From NCBI RefSeq assembly GCF_945859705.1, contig NC_079137.1, positions 29,135,322-29,199,321 on the forward strand: 64,000 nt of DNA. Reading direction: 5' to 3'. The DNA comes from Episyrphus balteatus. Lineage: Eukaryota > Arthropoda > Insecta > Diptera > Syrphidae. This document shows, piece by piece, positions 38,905 through 52,568 of this stretch (position 1 is the first letter of the stretch; every line of letters begins with the position of its first letter). The translations under genes were made by a program, and so were the position numbers. The notes under the pieces were generated by a model. The model was not told the DNA's origin, made no database searches, and saw only the letters and a list, made by a program, of their open reading frames with translations.

Positions 38905-41318
38905 TGTACGCCATAAGAAATAAAAATTCAAACAAAGTTTTAAAAAATCCATTTGTTAAAATTTTTCAAAATTAAGTATGTATGCATTTAAAAATAAAAT
39001 ATCGATCGACAAAATGTTTCCAAGAACATAATCGTTCGTTTCACAAAGTTAACTTTTCAAAAACAAATGTTTTAGCATTTTTGAAAAATTATAAAAGTGA
39101 TTAAAAAATTTTGTTGTCTGAATTTCAACACTAAGATTAACAAAACGTTGTTAAAATCGTAGTAAAATTGAAATTGTTTTTTCAAATTTCAACACAAAAA
39201 TTACCTGTACTGCTATAAAACCAAAATTAAATTTGTTTTTCAAAAACGACTTCGTTACAATATTGAGTTTAATGCTGCTAATAAGGTTGTATCCCCAAGA
39301 ATATACTCTCCTAGAAGATTGCACCAGTTTCTATCTTTCATATCAAGCCAATAACGTTACACTTTTCCCTAAAAGAATAAATAATTATTATATTCAATTT
39401 GTTTGATTGTGTTAATTTTGTCAGAATTCTCAGTTAGTATGTAAGTATCCAACTTCTTAAGCCCCACTTAAATTTTTATTTATATATCAAAATACTTTTT
39501 TGTGTCATACAACATAAAATTTATTTTTAGTTTGGTGAATTGAAAAATGTTCAACGTAGGAATTCAGAGTCAACAAACAAACTCATAAATTCTACAGCAG
39601 ACTTGAAATATCCTTCAGAGTGCAACAACAATAGCGACACAAGCACCATACATCATCAGAACAAACTTGCACACATGCAACAATATGCTGGCTATACTTG
39701 CTCCCGTGTCCCGTCGTCGTCGTCCTCGTTGTCGCGACGTCGGTCATAATGTCGTCACATAGTCCTTGCTCGTCGACAACGACGATGCTGTACAAAGGTA
39801 GCACTTATAAGGGCATGCATACACCGCACATCCTTACAAATATACATATGTATGTAATGACGAGCGTTATTTTTTCGACTTTAATAGTCAAGGAGTAAGC
39901 GGTGAGGCGACGTATGGCCGGGGTAGTGGAAACACACATCACAATGACTGTTGCTGGGTCAGGCAGGGGGGGTTACGGGTGGTGATGCTGACATCAGGTT
40001 GTTCTCTAACGTTGTTTTGCTTTCATGTGTGCAAAGCAGATACTAGGAGCCGTATTTTGTAAGATGAAACTCTTTCCACTTTCACAGGATGTTAACATGA
40101 TATTAGAACTTTTTATATTCTTAAAGGAAGCAGGAAAAACTGATTGAATTTATGGCTACATTTTGAGTAAGAATATCACAAGAAGCCATTTTCAACAATA
40201 AAACATCCTTGTATGCTGGTTTTTATTTTCTTCTTTTTTTACATAAACCTTTTTACAGAACTCAAGGTACCTGGGACTGGATGAAGAAAAGTTAAAATTA
40301 ATATACATAAACAAAGTTGAAAACGGCGTTACACATAAACCGAAAGCATTTTGGGGTCTTTCCCTTCCAAAATTACACATTAATGTGTATATTTTGTCTT
40401 GTACTCAACACCTTGTTCCTCGCATTTCTTCTTCTATGCTCTTAGAGATGGAACAAAAAAAAGGATTCTGCAATCTTTCATATGTAATGAGAAATAAAAT
40501 GCTCTGATTAGATTAATGAACATCATTAAGGAAGGCTTAAGGACTTAGCGTGCAAAGAACTCGTCGAAAGCAGAGCATGGAACTTTAAGACTTCTTCGGT
40601 AGTTTGAAGAAGCAAGTGGCGGTAGATTCAATTAGGTTTTTATTGAAAATTGTTGTCCCATTTTTTTTTTTTTTTCATTTTTATTTTTTTAAGGGCAAAG
40701 TTAAGCATGTAATTTGGGAATTTTTTTTTGTGGAACGTATACGGCGGTATTTTTCGTTTGATCCTTACACAGAAACAAATTACGTTACGCTGGGTAAAAG
40801 GTATATTTGGGACAAATTAGATGTTCCAAGTTGATGTACATATTTATAAAACACAGACTGATTTTTATCAGGTAGGTATTATTATACGAAATCATTAAAA
40901 ATGCCTGAAAGGCTAATTGGATAACAAATATGTTGAAGGTGATTAAGTTCCGTTTGAAATTGATTTTTTTGTTTGTGTGTGTTCTGCAAAATATGGTGGT
41001 TTGGTGGAAAAATTTTCTGTGCTCAAACACACACGTGGGAGGTATTAAGATCTTTCCAAGAAATTTAATGATGTGAACTTAGAATAACACGAATTTATAT
41101 CCCGATAAATGACGTCAAAATTGTTTTTTTTTTTTTAATTCGTCCTCATAAAATTTGGTATCTTAGAGGAATTTTAATACATAAAGATTGTTTTCGATAT
41201 TCGTTCCAAAAAAAGAAACAAATAATTTTTGGAAGCTTTTTTTTAATAGAAAAAAATTTTTTTTTTTTTTTCCAATTCTTACTCCCTAGTTTCTTAAAGA
41301 GTTGTTATGTTATGCATG
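38902..41318. other. Non-coding DNA
   Basis: AT-rich, with a more complex block at 39540-40010 containing CGTCGTCGTCGTCC, a GTCGTCACATAG segment and a GGGGGGTTACGGGTGG segment. No gene is recognised. Frames here overlap on opposite strands. Confidence 0.5.
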
Positions 41319-41487
41319 CATAGAAACGTTTTCTTATTTGCTAACTTTGAATGACCAATTTAATTAAAATTTTACATAGAAGCATCTTAGAAACAGTATT
41401 ATTCTTTTAAAAAACAAGAATAATTTTGAAATATTAATTTTTTGATTTTTTTTAATTCGATTTTTTCATGATTTTTTTTAAATTATG
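41319..41487 (+). repeat. Local direct repeat, unit 1
   Basis: It starts CATAGAAACGTTTTCTT and continues through TTTTACATAGAAGCATCTTAG, CAAGAATAATTTTGAAATAT and TTTCATGATTTTTTTTAAATT. The unit at 41554-41735 has the same order of blocks. The pair reflects a local tandem duplication with a spacing of about 235 bp, now diverged. Confidence 0.7.
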
Positions 41488-41553
41488 TTTTCAGTTTGAT
41501 CAATTATTTCTTCAAACAGTCTTAAAGTAAAAAAAAATATTTTTTGTGCCTGT

Positions 41554-41735
41554 CATAGAAACGTTTTCTTTATTTCTAACTTTCGTTTGAATGAAATAAT
41601 TAAAATTTTACGCAGAAGCATTTTAGAAACAGTAATATTCTTTGAAAAAAACAAGAATAATAATTTTGAAATATTCATTTTTTGCTTGTTTGTTTTTTTT
41701 TTTATTCGAATTTTTCATGATTTTTTTAAATTATG
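41554..41735 (+). repeat. Local direct repeat, unit 2
   Basis: Second copy of the unit at 41319, with small insertions and deletions, including an extra AATAAT and a longer T run. Neither unit codes for protein. Confidence 0.7.
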
Positions 41736-44700
41736 TGTATTTTTTTTTTTTGAAAATTGCTACTTAAAAAACTTTTAAAAAATAAAAAAAAGTCCTCTAA
41801 TTATAATTTTAGTAAGAATAAATTCAGAAAAAAAGTTCTAAAAAGTCATTGTTGTACAAGAAACCATTAAACATACTTTTTTGGAGTTTAAAATATTTTA
41901 AAATTATGTTTTAGTATTTATAAAAGATATTTTAATATTTCTTTTTTTAATTTTTGTTTGTATCTTATCAATTTTAAATTATTATTTTATGAATTTTTAT
42001 TATCTTTTGTCGATTATTTATCTATTAAACTATTATTTAAATTTTCAAAAACAAACGATGTAAAAATTATATTTTTCTAGGACAAGAAATAAAAATATCC
42101 TCGATTTTTTTAGATAAAACGAAAATTGGGTTAGGAATAAAAAGAAACAAAATAAGAGAAGTAACAACAAAATTATTTTTATAAAAAAAATCCTACTTGC
42201 TTTACTTGTCTCTAAAAGATAGACTAAGTTTAAACAATGAAGCCTTTTAAAAAATTACTTTTTTGTATAAAACACATAAATAATTTTTTTTCTTTAATTC
42301 GATTTTACCAAACTTTTTTATTGAAAAATTTCAAATGTTTTCAAAGAAAAATTTTCAGAAAAAATCTGAAAAGTTCAGAATCCTTTAATTAAACCTTTTT
42401 TAAATGTTCTTTAATAATATAAATTTTTTACATAAGAAACATAAACAATTTATCCAACTTTAACATTAGCCAACTTTAGCAACAAGTGCGTGCAACTAAG
42501 TCATGCATTTGATTTAATTAGGTAATACTTAATTTTAAATAAGTTAATATTATTAAAGGTTTGAAATGAATGATTGCTGCCTTTATTTGTAACTAATTTT
42601 AACAGCCATCTTGGCGTCATGCAACCAATCACCTCTTTTAATATCAGAAAAAAAAAACCAATACAAACAAAACACAAGTCAATTGAAAACAAAAAAATCA
42701 GTTTGTTTCTTTTTAACCCTAATTCTATGCTTCATCAGAGATAAGTTTTTAACAGAAGCCCCAAGGTTCTCGCATGAATAGATAAAGCATGTTCCACTCC
42801 AACTCCCATAAATGCTGTAAAAAGCAAAAAAAAAAAAATAAAAACAAAACACCATTAAACACCACTAATTCCATCAATTCTCACAACCAGAGAAGCACAT
42901 AATCACTCTTGGTGACATTACCGTTCTATAAATGGTTGTGTTCGAACACAATCGAAAAGGGGCCCGCAACATAATTTTCTGCCCTCCTTATCACTGTCAC
43001 AGCACAGGCACAGGCACAGCCTATTGTTCGGATTCGCAATCGATTTTAGATGCCTCTACAGAGCGACACGAGGACGAGAAATTCTAAACCAGCAACAGTC
43101 TTTCAACCACCAAAATGAAGCCTTCTCATCATACTCTCCCACACTATTATAAAACCCCGAACCGAACCGGTACCGGACCAACTCAACTCCACTCCACTCG
43201 AATCGACTTCAGGCCAACCCAGTCTAAGCTTTGCAATACTCAATTAAGATCTAAGGTTGTGATTGTGCGGTAGGTAAAGGGAGACCATTTAACAGCAACA
43301 AGGAAATAGTGTGCCTACTATTGCTATAGAAAGCTCTGAGTAGCCTGCCATTTAAATGAGTGTTATGCGACCGGATTTACCTATCCTAAGCCTAGCTATA
43401 GCTGTTTTGATAGAAATTTGTGGAATGAGTAAAGTGGGTGTGAATGAGTCGATAGGCTCGATGCGGTGGGTTGTGGGGTGTAAATTTAGTAGAAATTAAC
43501 TACCAACCCTGCCGTCTAGGTATTTGTTGCACGATTTATCGGGGTGATTGGAGTTTCAACCCCCATTCACTCTGTCTCCTCAACGCTTCTAATGTTTATT
43601 TCGAGCTTCCGTGCGAATTTCCTAGACTTTCTTGTTTCGATTTCTAATGATAAGGATCTTTGTGTTGCTATTTTTGGTTACAACTTAAAACAACGCGTCC
43701 ACCACCATAATAGCCATTGGCCAAAACCTATATAAGGACGACTTTGAAGAAGGTAATTTTATTTTTATTATAAAACGAGCAAAGATTTTTTTTTTGGTTT
43801 ATTTTATTTTTGTTTTTCTTGACGAAAAATGTATTGTTTTTTGTTGTTGCTTTTTTGTGCAACCAAGGAAAGGGGAATTAAAAAGTGGGTTTTTAACGAT
43901 ATCCTTTTTTTTTTATACATCATCACCCCCCTTTTTGAGCTATAATAACCAAAGCCAAGAATAAAACCATTCTCGATGGAATATTTATAGCCAAATGATT
44001 TATGGGCTTACTTTCGACATCGAAAGCAAAGGAAATTGTGTGTGAACCTGAATAAATTCCGAAGCAGCAGTTTTTTTTGTTGTTGTTCCTTCGTTTATAT
44101 ATACCTACCTTAAAGTATGCCACTAGGGTAAATTACTTACTTTTTTTGTTGATGTATGGATAAGGATGGGCTTAATATAAAAATTTATCCACTTACCTGC
44201 AACAAAAAAAAAAGAAGAAAAACAATTTGTTAGTTGTTGATTGTGTGAATGCCAGCAGATGAGGGTCACTTTTGGAAAGTATAAGAAAAAAGAGGAATTG
44301 GATTTTGGAAAGAAATTTACTGAGGGAGTTGAAGAAAGTGGGAGTTGGATTTTTCACCGAAATGGGTCAAGATTTTTGAAATAGATTGATGTAAAACTGG
44401 TAATAAAAAGGAATTTATTATTCTCTATGGTAGAAAAAGTTTTCATTATTATTATTTTTTTGCTGTTAAATAAGCTGTTGTTGAAGAAAGATTTTTTTTA
44501 TGCGACGAGTGTTTGACCTGAAATAAATCAAGTATTGTGTTCAAGTTGACTGTTTGTGTTTTTGTTGTTTAAATATTTAGTTGAATAAGGTTTAATTTTG
44601 TTTTTGTATGGATATTTTTACAAAGTTAAGGGATTATTTATAATCTTTTTGACAGAACGTATAGTGACGTGAAAACTTTTTGAGCTGTCTATAGTTTGAT

Positions 44701-45205
44701 ACCCTTTATTTTTAGAAAACTTTACTTGTACAGAGTGACATTTTGGACATTTGAAATAGTTTTCTGATTTGATAGAAATAGAACTGAAGCAGAACAGGGA
44801 TAGTGAGTGTTTTATGTAGTTTTTACTATAGTTTTATGAAAAAGAGCATTATTATCTATTTAAATCCCTTAGGCAAAAGAAATTATAAAGACTTATTCTT
44901 TTTATATTAGGCTATCGGCTGCTGTGCTCAGTATGATATAGCAAAATTAGCTGTTTGTCTGCCTAGTTGTATTTCAATCTATTTATCTGTAAGTCTGAAC
45001 TATAGATTACTTCACTTAAAACTTTGTATGTATACCTGCATTCTACGATTTTACTATTTTTTGAAATTGTTTTGCGTTGAAGACGATAATTTTAAAATCA
45101 AAGTAGAACAACCATAGTTTAAAGTGGTTTTTAATAGTAAAAAGTCCTTGAATAAATAATAGTTGTTTCAACTTGAAAAAAAAACACCAATTTATAGAAA
45201 AAATT
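41736..45205. other. AT-rich DNA then a complex block at 42.9-43.75 kb
   Basis: 41736-42890 is extremely A/T rich. At 42474-42512 there is a decayed 3'-end motif of the 59.6-63.6 kb repeat (AGCAACAAGTGCGTGCAAC then AAGTCATGCAT), so part of this stretch may be an old copy. The segment 42890-43740 is markedly more complex and includes a TATA-containing block. No coding exon is recognised. Confidence 0.5.
43140..43215 (+). promoter_or_regulatory. TATA-containing candidate promoter (weak)
   Basis: TATAAAA at 43148-43154 is followed by a short GC-richer stretch of tandem motifs: CCGAACCGAACCGG, TACCGG, then CAACTCAACTCCACTCCACTC. A TATA box in an otherwise unusually complex segment could mark a promoter. 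However, no clear initiator lies 25-30 bases downstream, no coding exon follows, and TATAAAA is common in AT-rich DNA. Confidence 0.15.
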
Positions 45206-45282
45206 GGCAGCCCCAGGAATCGATCCTACAACCCTTTGGTCATTACGAGAGTGTCTTACCATCAGGCCATCTCAATGCTGCA
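45206..45282 (-). repeat. tRNA-like SINE head or decayed tRNA
   Basis: On the minus strand the sequence reads as a degenerate tRNA. GCAGC at the 5' side can pair with GCTGC at the 3' side. TGGCCTGATGGTAAGAC resembles a pol III A box, and GGATCGATTCC is one base from the B-box consensus GGTTCGATTCC. The anticodon stem does not form cleanly, so it is not a functional tRNA. Just beyond lies a short inverted repeat (CCAATTT ... AAATTGG) and then a T run, a plausible pol III stop. Confidence 0.5.
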
Positions 45283-45637
45283 AATAAGTGTGATAAACTG
45301 TAGGTAACTACAGATGTAGTCAGACAAACATTTTATTGTTTCAGCTTTAATTTAATAATATTTCATTTAAGTTTTAATTTTACCTTGCAATTTTTCTCTC
45401 AGTTCTTTTATAGCGATAATTATGATATTGATATACTTATCATTATCGTCATTAATTTTAAATTTTGAAAAAGTTCATAGAATTTATCACAGAACCAGAA
45501 TAACTTGCCAGAGGATTTTTTAAAACTATTTTCTAAGGACAAATACAAAAAACTACCTGGAAGCTTAAGAGAATTTTAATTATCACACGATTCCAAATAT
45601 TTTGATAAGAAAAGTCAAATTACTTTTTTTTAATTAA

Positions 45638-45928
45638 CCCTTTGTAGGCATACCTCTTTTTGTCGGTGACGTGATAGGCACAAGGGTGCGAGTTTGGTTT
45701 ATACTTTTTCATGTCGCTAGAACTTTTTTCGGTCTCAATATTTTATTTTTTATTTTATGAAATTAATGTAGAATTTTTCGAGGAATTCGAATATTGTTTT
45801 CACAATTCTTTAAAAATATATTTTTACCCTTATAAAGAGACTTTTTTGTGACAACTTTTTTTTTAAAAATCGTATTTTTTTTTTTAATTTTTGTCCTGCC
45901 GAATTCGCACCGGTGTGCCGACAGAGGG
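45638..45928. mobile_element. piggyBac-like MITE with TTAA TSD
   Basis: It begins CCCTTTGTAGGCATACC and its right end reversed begins CCCTCTGTCGGCACACC, an imperfect inverted repeat of about 17 bp. TTAA stands immediately outside both ends (45634-45637 and 45929-45932). TTAA targets and CCCT-type ends define the piggyBac superfamily. The 291-bp body has no coding capacity. GGGTGCGAG near the left end and CGCACCGGTG near the right end form a further subterminal inverted match. Confidence 0.8.
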
Positions 45929-48746
45929 TTAATATAAATGGTATCTCCTATTGAGCAGTTTTATTTTTGAATTTAAATGTGCCCCAAGCAACCAGCACTG
46001 TTTTAATAAAATTTTGTACACGAAAGACTGTATAACGTTATTTTAATAACGTTTCATAATTTCGGATCAGTATGGCAGTATTTGAACAATAGATACTTCA
46101 ATGTTCCTGTTGTAAATAAAATTATTGAATGAAATAAGTCGTTATGCTAGAAAGTGGTATATGTAAGTCCATGTAAGACCATTAAGTAAACATTCGAATT
46201 AACAGCTGCAGCTAAATTGTACCTACTATATATGTATCTTTATATGTCTTTGACGAGCAAAATATTGAAGCCAAAAGATGTGTTAATTCTTCCATTTTAT
46301 CGCAAGATTGTTGATATTTTTTTGACTCACCTATTCCAGTTTCAAATATAATGACTCATTATGCCTTCTGTTTAATAAGAAAATGAATAAATATTATGTA
46401 CTTTTGATTATGATTTTAGTCTTAAAACAGTCCCTGCTGCAAACATCAGGTTGCTTCAGACTTTCCATCCTCCATTACAACGCACTTCATCACATTGATT
46501 AAATCCATCCCTCCCTTACAGTAGAATAGATATTTTATGAATGACCTCTTATTTAAATTGTTATCTAAACTTTAATGTTTGGAATATTTTTTAAAGGCTC
46601 ATCATTAAGAGCCCTTTATTTGTTGATTTGGAAAAGTTTTCAACCTTAAGTTACCTTAAATATTTCACATAAATTTATTGAATTGTATGAATTTTTTTTT
46701 AAATCTGCTCTTGAATTTCTTTGTAATGCCGACATTTTTCTTTGAAAATCGTAGAAGTTAATTCCGCTAACCAAAATAGGTACCTACCACAAATGGAACT
46801 AAAAAAAAAAACACCCTCAAGAGTCTCAGCCCTGAGTATTTAAATTGAATTTTATTCAAAAGGAAACTGTTTCCAAGAAAATCTCTAAATTTCCTTCAAA
46901 ATAATAACATCCCCTACAACTATCTTCAACTCATCTTTCTAGACTGCGTGACGACAAAACATTTCATTTTTTTTTTGTTTACAAAAAAACAACAAACCTA
47001 TAAATAAAAGGTACATTCCTACACACACATACATATCTAAAAAAAAATATATGTATCTATAGATATAAATTCTCTCGCCACCATAACCTTAATTAATCAT
47101 CACCAACAACTAATCATCAAGGAACCACCCGAGAGCTATGAAAATAGAATTTCTTTTCCATTCCCACTATTTTATAAGAACCTTTTGTCTTTTTAGATAC
47201 AATCTAATAGAATTCCACAGAAAAACACTTTCAATCTTATGTGTTGCGTAAAGTGACAGTAAGATTTCTTCACGGAATAGAAACAAGACAGGACAGCAAA
47301 AATATTCCACACTTTCATTCTAATTAGGTCAAGAGTGTCCTTTCTCTTTGCATCCTTTCGTACAAAAATAACAAAAATAAAACAAAAAAAAAAAAACACT
47401 GAAACAAATGACATCTCATTCATTTGTGTCTTCACATACTTGTATATAGGTCCGTGTGCTCATAGATAAATTTTATGCTTCGCATCCTTTGAAGTGTAGT
47501 ATATCTTCCCTCTTCCCAAGGATATACAAGAAAACACATGTTATAATATACCACCGCTCAACAGACCGTATAAAAAAGACCAACCACACACATGTTGCGT
47601 GTGCAATCCAAAAAAAAAAAAAAAAGGAAGCTTCTCTGGAAAGAAAGGACACTAAGGACGACACAGCGGCAACATAATATAAACCTGCACAATGTCGACA
47701 CTTTGTCTGTGTGAATTATTCTCTGCCAAAGAAGAAATTCCCATGGATTGAATGAAAAAACAAAAAAAAAAATAAAAACGTGTCCACTTCTAGGCAAATC
47801 AGAGCAATTCCTGAAAATCGCGTGGATAATTCGTCCTGAATTGACATTTAATGGAACTAAAGAGCAAGATAAAAAGAACCAGCACACAAAATATATTCTC
47901 AAAGAGTAAGTATACCTACCTACCTAGTCATAGATCTACATTCTATACATTTGCAATCAGCATCGGTAACTGGTGTTTCAATTTCGCAAAAGGATGCCCG
48001 CGGAATAATGATTGCCCGTTCGATGGCCAGGGGAGCCGACCAGCGTTTGGAGGTGGGGGAAAGGCAGTATACATATGAACGGAAAAGTGCATTTGATTCA
48101 TCGCATGGATGAATATTAATGGACAATGCTTTGGTAGGCATAGATCGGCGCATACTGACTCTCAAAATCGATGCTTTAAGGCAATTTAGTTGAATAGACA
48201 AGAGGGAACGATGCATTGCACATGCCGGATATTCAGACAGGATATTCGTTTTCATTTATCGGTGGTTAGTTAAAATTATACCCGAATTCAAGATAAAAAG
48301 GTTATTTGAGTTTAGCATTTTGACGATAATAATGACGGTGAGTGTTTTTTCTTTTCAAATACACAATCCATTATAAATTATATAACAAATACATTCAATA
48401 TGGAGGTAACAAAGTAATTTGGCCTGAATGATTTAAGCCATAATGATGGCAATTGTCTGTTCTGGGTAAATGTCTATCAAAATTAAGATTTAATTTCAAC
48501 GAATTTTATTTATTCAGATCTAAACAAAATATATAGGTATCAGATGTTAAATTGGCAATTAAAATTCAGGCAGTGAAGATTATGTCTAGACATTAAAAAT
48601 TTAAATACTTACTTAGTTTTTAATTTATGGGAATTGTGTATTTTAATCTGCCCGAATACAAAATTATTAATAGGAATTCGCAATAATGTATGAATGTAAT
48701 GGCGAGTTACCCGAGAACTATTGTAAATATCTATGTATTATATAAT
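45929..48746. other. Non-coding DNA with a codon-like block near 48 kb
   Basis: Mostly AT-rich. From about 46900 to 48260 complexity rises. The segment 47950-48255 is open on the minus strand for 111 codons, and a shorter plus-strand frame is also open over 47960-48110. See the findings. No family is recognised. Confidence 0.45.
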
Positions 48747-49568
48747 TACTAGCTGACCCGGCGGACTTCGTTCCGCCATTTTTTGTATTTATTTTTAATT
48801 TTCGACTCTACAATTAGTTAACATTTTAAATGAAAAAGGGAATCAAAACTTGAAAAGTTCGTCAAAAGAGTTTAAAAAAAAACTTTTAGCAAAAGTGGCC
48901 TATGTAAAATATGTCCTATGTTAAAAACGGCCAAAAAACTTGGGACAAAAAAAAATTGTTTTTCCCGTTATTCGGTCAAAAATCATTTTAAAAATTCAAA
49001 AGTTTGTACATGCATGCGCATGATTAAAACCTATATTTCCTATAAATTTTTTGCAGACTTTTAAAAATTCCAAAAAAATAAAAGACTACTCAAAAATGTA
49101 TCTAAAAATTAGGTTGTTTTTCAAAAATTTTTATTTCAAAATACAGGGCCTATGAAAAAAATCCGTTTTAGACCCCTAAGTTTTTTTTTAAATATCTTTC
49201 TCATGGTGTAACTCAAATTTCTGTGCAAAATTTTGCGTACCTGTAATTAGTCTTTTGTCGAAGGTCTATGACTGCACAAAAACCTTCACAACTTGGTTTT
49301 GAAATTTTTTTGAATTTTTTCAATACCTTTTTTAACTATTGAATAAATTTGTCTATCATTTAAAAAAAAGTCAACTCCTTACGACTTACCGTTTAGAAAA
49401 TAGCCTCATTTTTCAATGTCTTGTTACCCCTAATCTTAAAATTTTGTTTGCCTTAAACCTTCTCCTCTTATGCCTCTTTAATTAAAAAAAAAAATTAAGA
49501 AAATAAGTCAGTGGGTGTGGCCGGTTAGCGAACGTACACAAAACCAAACTTTAATATATATAATAGAT
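48747..49568 (+). repeat. AGCTGACCCGG dispersed repeat, longer copy
   Basis: It starts TACTAGCTGACCCGGCGGAC, contains GGACTTCGTTCCGCC at once after the opening motif, and ends near AACTTTAATATATATAATAG-like sequence (CAAACTTTAATATATATAAT). The opening is shared with the fragment at 6166. Such AGCTGACCCGG/TTCGTTCCGCC starts and TATA-rich ends occur in abundant repeats of several insects, from general knowledge. I cannot assign a class, and no coding frame survives. Confidence 0.6.
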
Positions 49569-49774
49569 TATTTCACGAGTAAGCTTTAACATTAAATATG
49601 ATTTAAGTTTATTTTTAAACCACACACTTAGATGATGAGTTTCGTTGAATAAGGTAATACTTTTTAAATTATAAAAACAATCGTACAAAAATGAAGAATA
49701 TTAGAGGGTAATTTTTTGCTATTAACTTATACAATTTTTTTTTTCACAAATCAAAGTATACAAAATAAGGTAAT

Positions 49775-49979
49775 GGGCAGGTTCAGAAACGTTAGGCACT
49801 AAATATTTAGGTAATTTCTCGGTCGCTGATTGGTCAGCTGTCAAAAAAAATCTTTCCAATTTAGGTAATTTTATTGGAAAGCTAACTGGAAAATTAGGCA
49901 AGAAAATTTTCCCTAAAAATTTAGGAAAGTTTTTTTTGTCAACATGACAGCTGATTGTTTTGAACTAAAGAATTAATTT
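49775..49979 (+). mobile_element. Harbinger-like MITE, 5' half
   Basis: It starts GGGCAGGTTCAGAAACG and matches the first ~205 bases of the two complete copies at 55201 and 55733, then stops within the shared AAGAATTAATTT. The right terminus is missing, so it is a truncated copy. Confidence 0.8.
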
Positions 49980-52568
49980 TATAGTTGTGGTAACAGTGGT
50001 CTGAAAAATCAATTTTTTTTTGTCCTACTTTTTATTTGAAGTAATTTTCGATAATTCCTTGAAGAAATTTTTATATAAAAACCAGCCAAAATTTTTACTT
50101 TTTATTGAATTTAGAAAAACTTTTATTATTAGAACAAAACATTTACATATATCGCAAATTTTGTAGAATAAAATCTTATTGCATATTTGCCCCAAACTTG
50201 GTGCCAACATGCATTTAAACTTTTCAAATAAGCCCCTATAACCATGAGTAAAACTTGACAGTGTCTCTGCGCGTAAGATCAAATTAAGGTTTGGCTGAAG
50301 TATTGGCAGAAATTCAAATTTTTATTAAAATTTTATCAGAAAAAGGGTTGCCAAATTAACAACTTGAATAGATCTGCCTTCGTTAAGAGTTTGTAAGGCC
50401 TTCAAGTGCTATTCTAAAGTATGAGTTCTATGAAGCGTACCCCGTTTCACATCTAAAAACGTGCAATATAGTAGTTCAGGGTGAGTCAACAACATTCTCT
50501 TAAGACTGTTCCTTACATTTTATTTTTTTTTTAAATTTTTGTTTTGTTTTAAATTTAAGCTTTTTCTGGAGCAAAAATGTGGAAAAAGCTAGGAAAACAA
50601 TTTTTTTTCTCATTTTTTAAAATTATGAGATTTTCAGAGCAAAAAACGTGATCCTTTAATTTTTTCAAAAATTCGATCGAGTGAAACAAAAAAACAGCTG
50701 GCTGATTTTTTGTAGGGTTTTTGTGGCCATATTGAACTGTAAAAGGCACACATTAGTGGTTTCGTAAATATTTTCGATCTAGCGCTCGATTTTCCAAAAA
50801 ACCACCAAAAGCCCTTTTTTTGTTGCATTTTCAAATTCATGTGACAATAAGAAAAAATTTTTTTTCGGAAAAGCAATGGCTAGTGGTTAAGGAAAATTCA
50901 TTGAAGTTCTTGAAACCCACCTTTAACTTTCTGTGCGATCATTGGTTGCTGAGATATCGATAATCAAAGACAAAAGGATCCTTTTCCATTTGAAGACCGA
51001 TATCTCGGCGAGAAGTGGACGTATCGAGATGTTCAAAATACCAAATTAAAGCTAAATGAACAAAGTATCCGATCATTATAGTGGTTAAGCCCGTAGACCA
51101 AAAAAAAACTAAAAAAATTTTGACAATTTTTTTGTTGCTGGTTTTTCTACGATCACTCAAAAACCGCAGAGGTTAAAAATTTTTAAAGTTCTAATCAAAA
51201 AACTAGACACTTGGAGCTACAATTTCCTTCTTTTTCGATTTCTTGTACGACCATTTCTTTCGAAGTTACGGCCTGTTGAAATTTGCCCAAAAATTTGGAA
51301 TTTTTTTTTGATCCCTTAATTATTTCCAGTAGTGTAGTTAAGTCAACGGGTAGTGGGGCTTCTGCTGATCGTCTAAAGTTTTTAGCATCATCATCATACT
51401 TATTGCTATTACTTTATTAAGTACTTATTCTTCTTCTTCTATAATTTTCTTCTTGCCTAATCCCAACTTAAATCGATGCAAATGTTAGAATTGGGGTACT
51501 GATTCTGCCAAGTAGAAGAGTTGCCTCTTTTTTTTCTAACGATCTTATTTTTGTTTAACTAGAAAATATAACTGTTTTTTTTATTTTCAATCATTCGCAT
51601 TGTTTACTTTTTGCTTTTTTTCCTGCTGTCCATTTTAACACACTGAGCTCGTTTATATTCGCTTAACAATTATTATTGTAAAGAACAAATTTAATTTTAA
51701 AATAAATGGTAGCATTTTATTTTCATGCAAATGATGGCTTAATGGAGGGTAAAATGACTTGGCTTTAACGTGCCACATACAAATAACAAATAACCCCCAT
51801 TCGTTGTTCGTTATTAAGGGTATGTATGTATGAATGGAGCAGCGAGTGCAGATAGAGAGAGGGCTGACAGGAAAAGGCAGAACGGAAAATGAGGAACATA
51901 ATATTTACTTGGAAAATACAAAGTTGATTTAATTAATGGTTTCGTTATTCACACTTGAAGTCTTCGCGTAAAGTACATAACTTTCTATACTACTTGATGT
52001 TCTTTTGTGTATTATATTCATTTCAGATATAATAGTTTAGTTCTGTATTTTAAAGTGTTTATTATTTTAATAGCTATTGTAAGTTGAAACAAACAAACAT
52101 TTTGAATGAAATGAAACGCTTGAAGTTGCTTTTTGTTTTAAGAATATAATCCAAATATTTATTTACATTTATGTAGAAGATGCAGGATGAATGTTACTCA
52201 TTATTAAAATGTTTCTGTTATTTTTGAATTGTACCGAAAATAAACAAATACATTTTTTTTTTTTTTAATTCGTGGCATGAACAATATGAACATGCTCTAG
52301 TTCTAGTTACTTAATTTTTCAAAACTTTTTATCAACAAGTTTGGTTCAAGAAAAATTGGTTGTTTGTGATGTCGGTTTACGGAAGATACAATTTTTTTTT
52401 TACTGATGAAACTATCTCTCTTCGGCGATGGAGTGAAAGAGATGAATGTGTCAAAAGCCAACGCTACGTTTTTGCCATTCGTGCCGCTCAATCACTTTTT
52501 CCACGATCTCTCATTAAATTATTTCTTGAATTTATTGAAACGATATAAAAGACTGACATAAGTATGTA
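49980..52568. other. Non-coding DNA, partly repeat-like
   Basis: The stretch 50550-51310 has the texture of old transposon DNA, including paired phrases GAGATATCGATAATC and CGATATCTCGGCGAGAAG, but no termini were found. The rest is AT-rich. Open frames at 50555-50876 (minus) overlap one another and look incidental. Confidence 0.4.
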
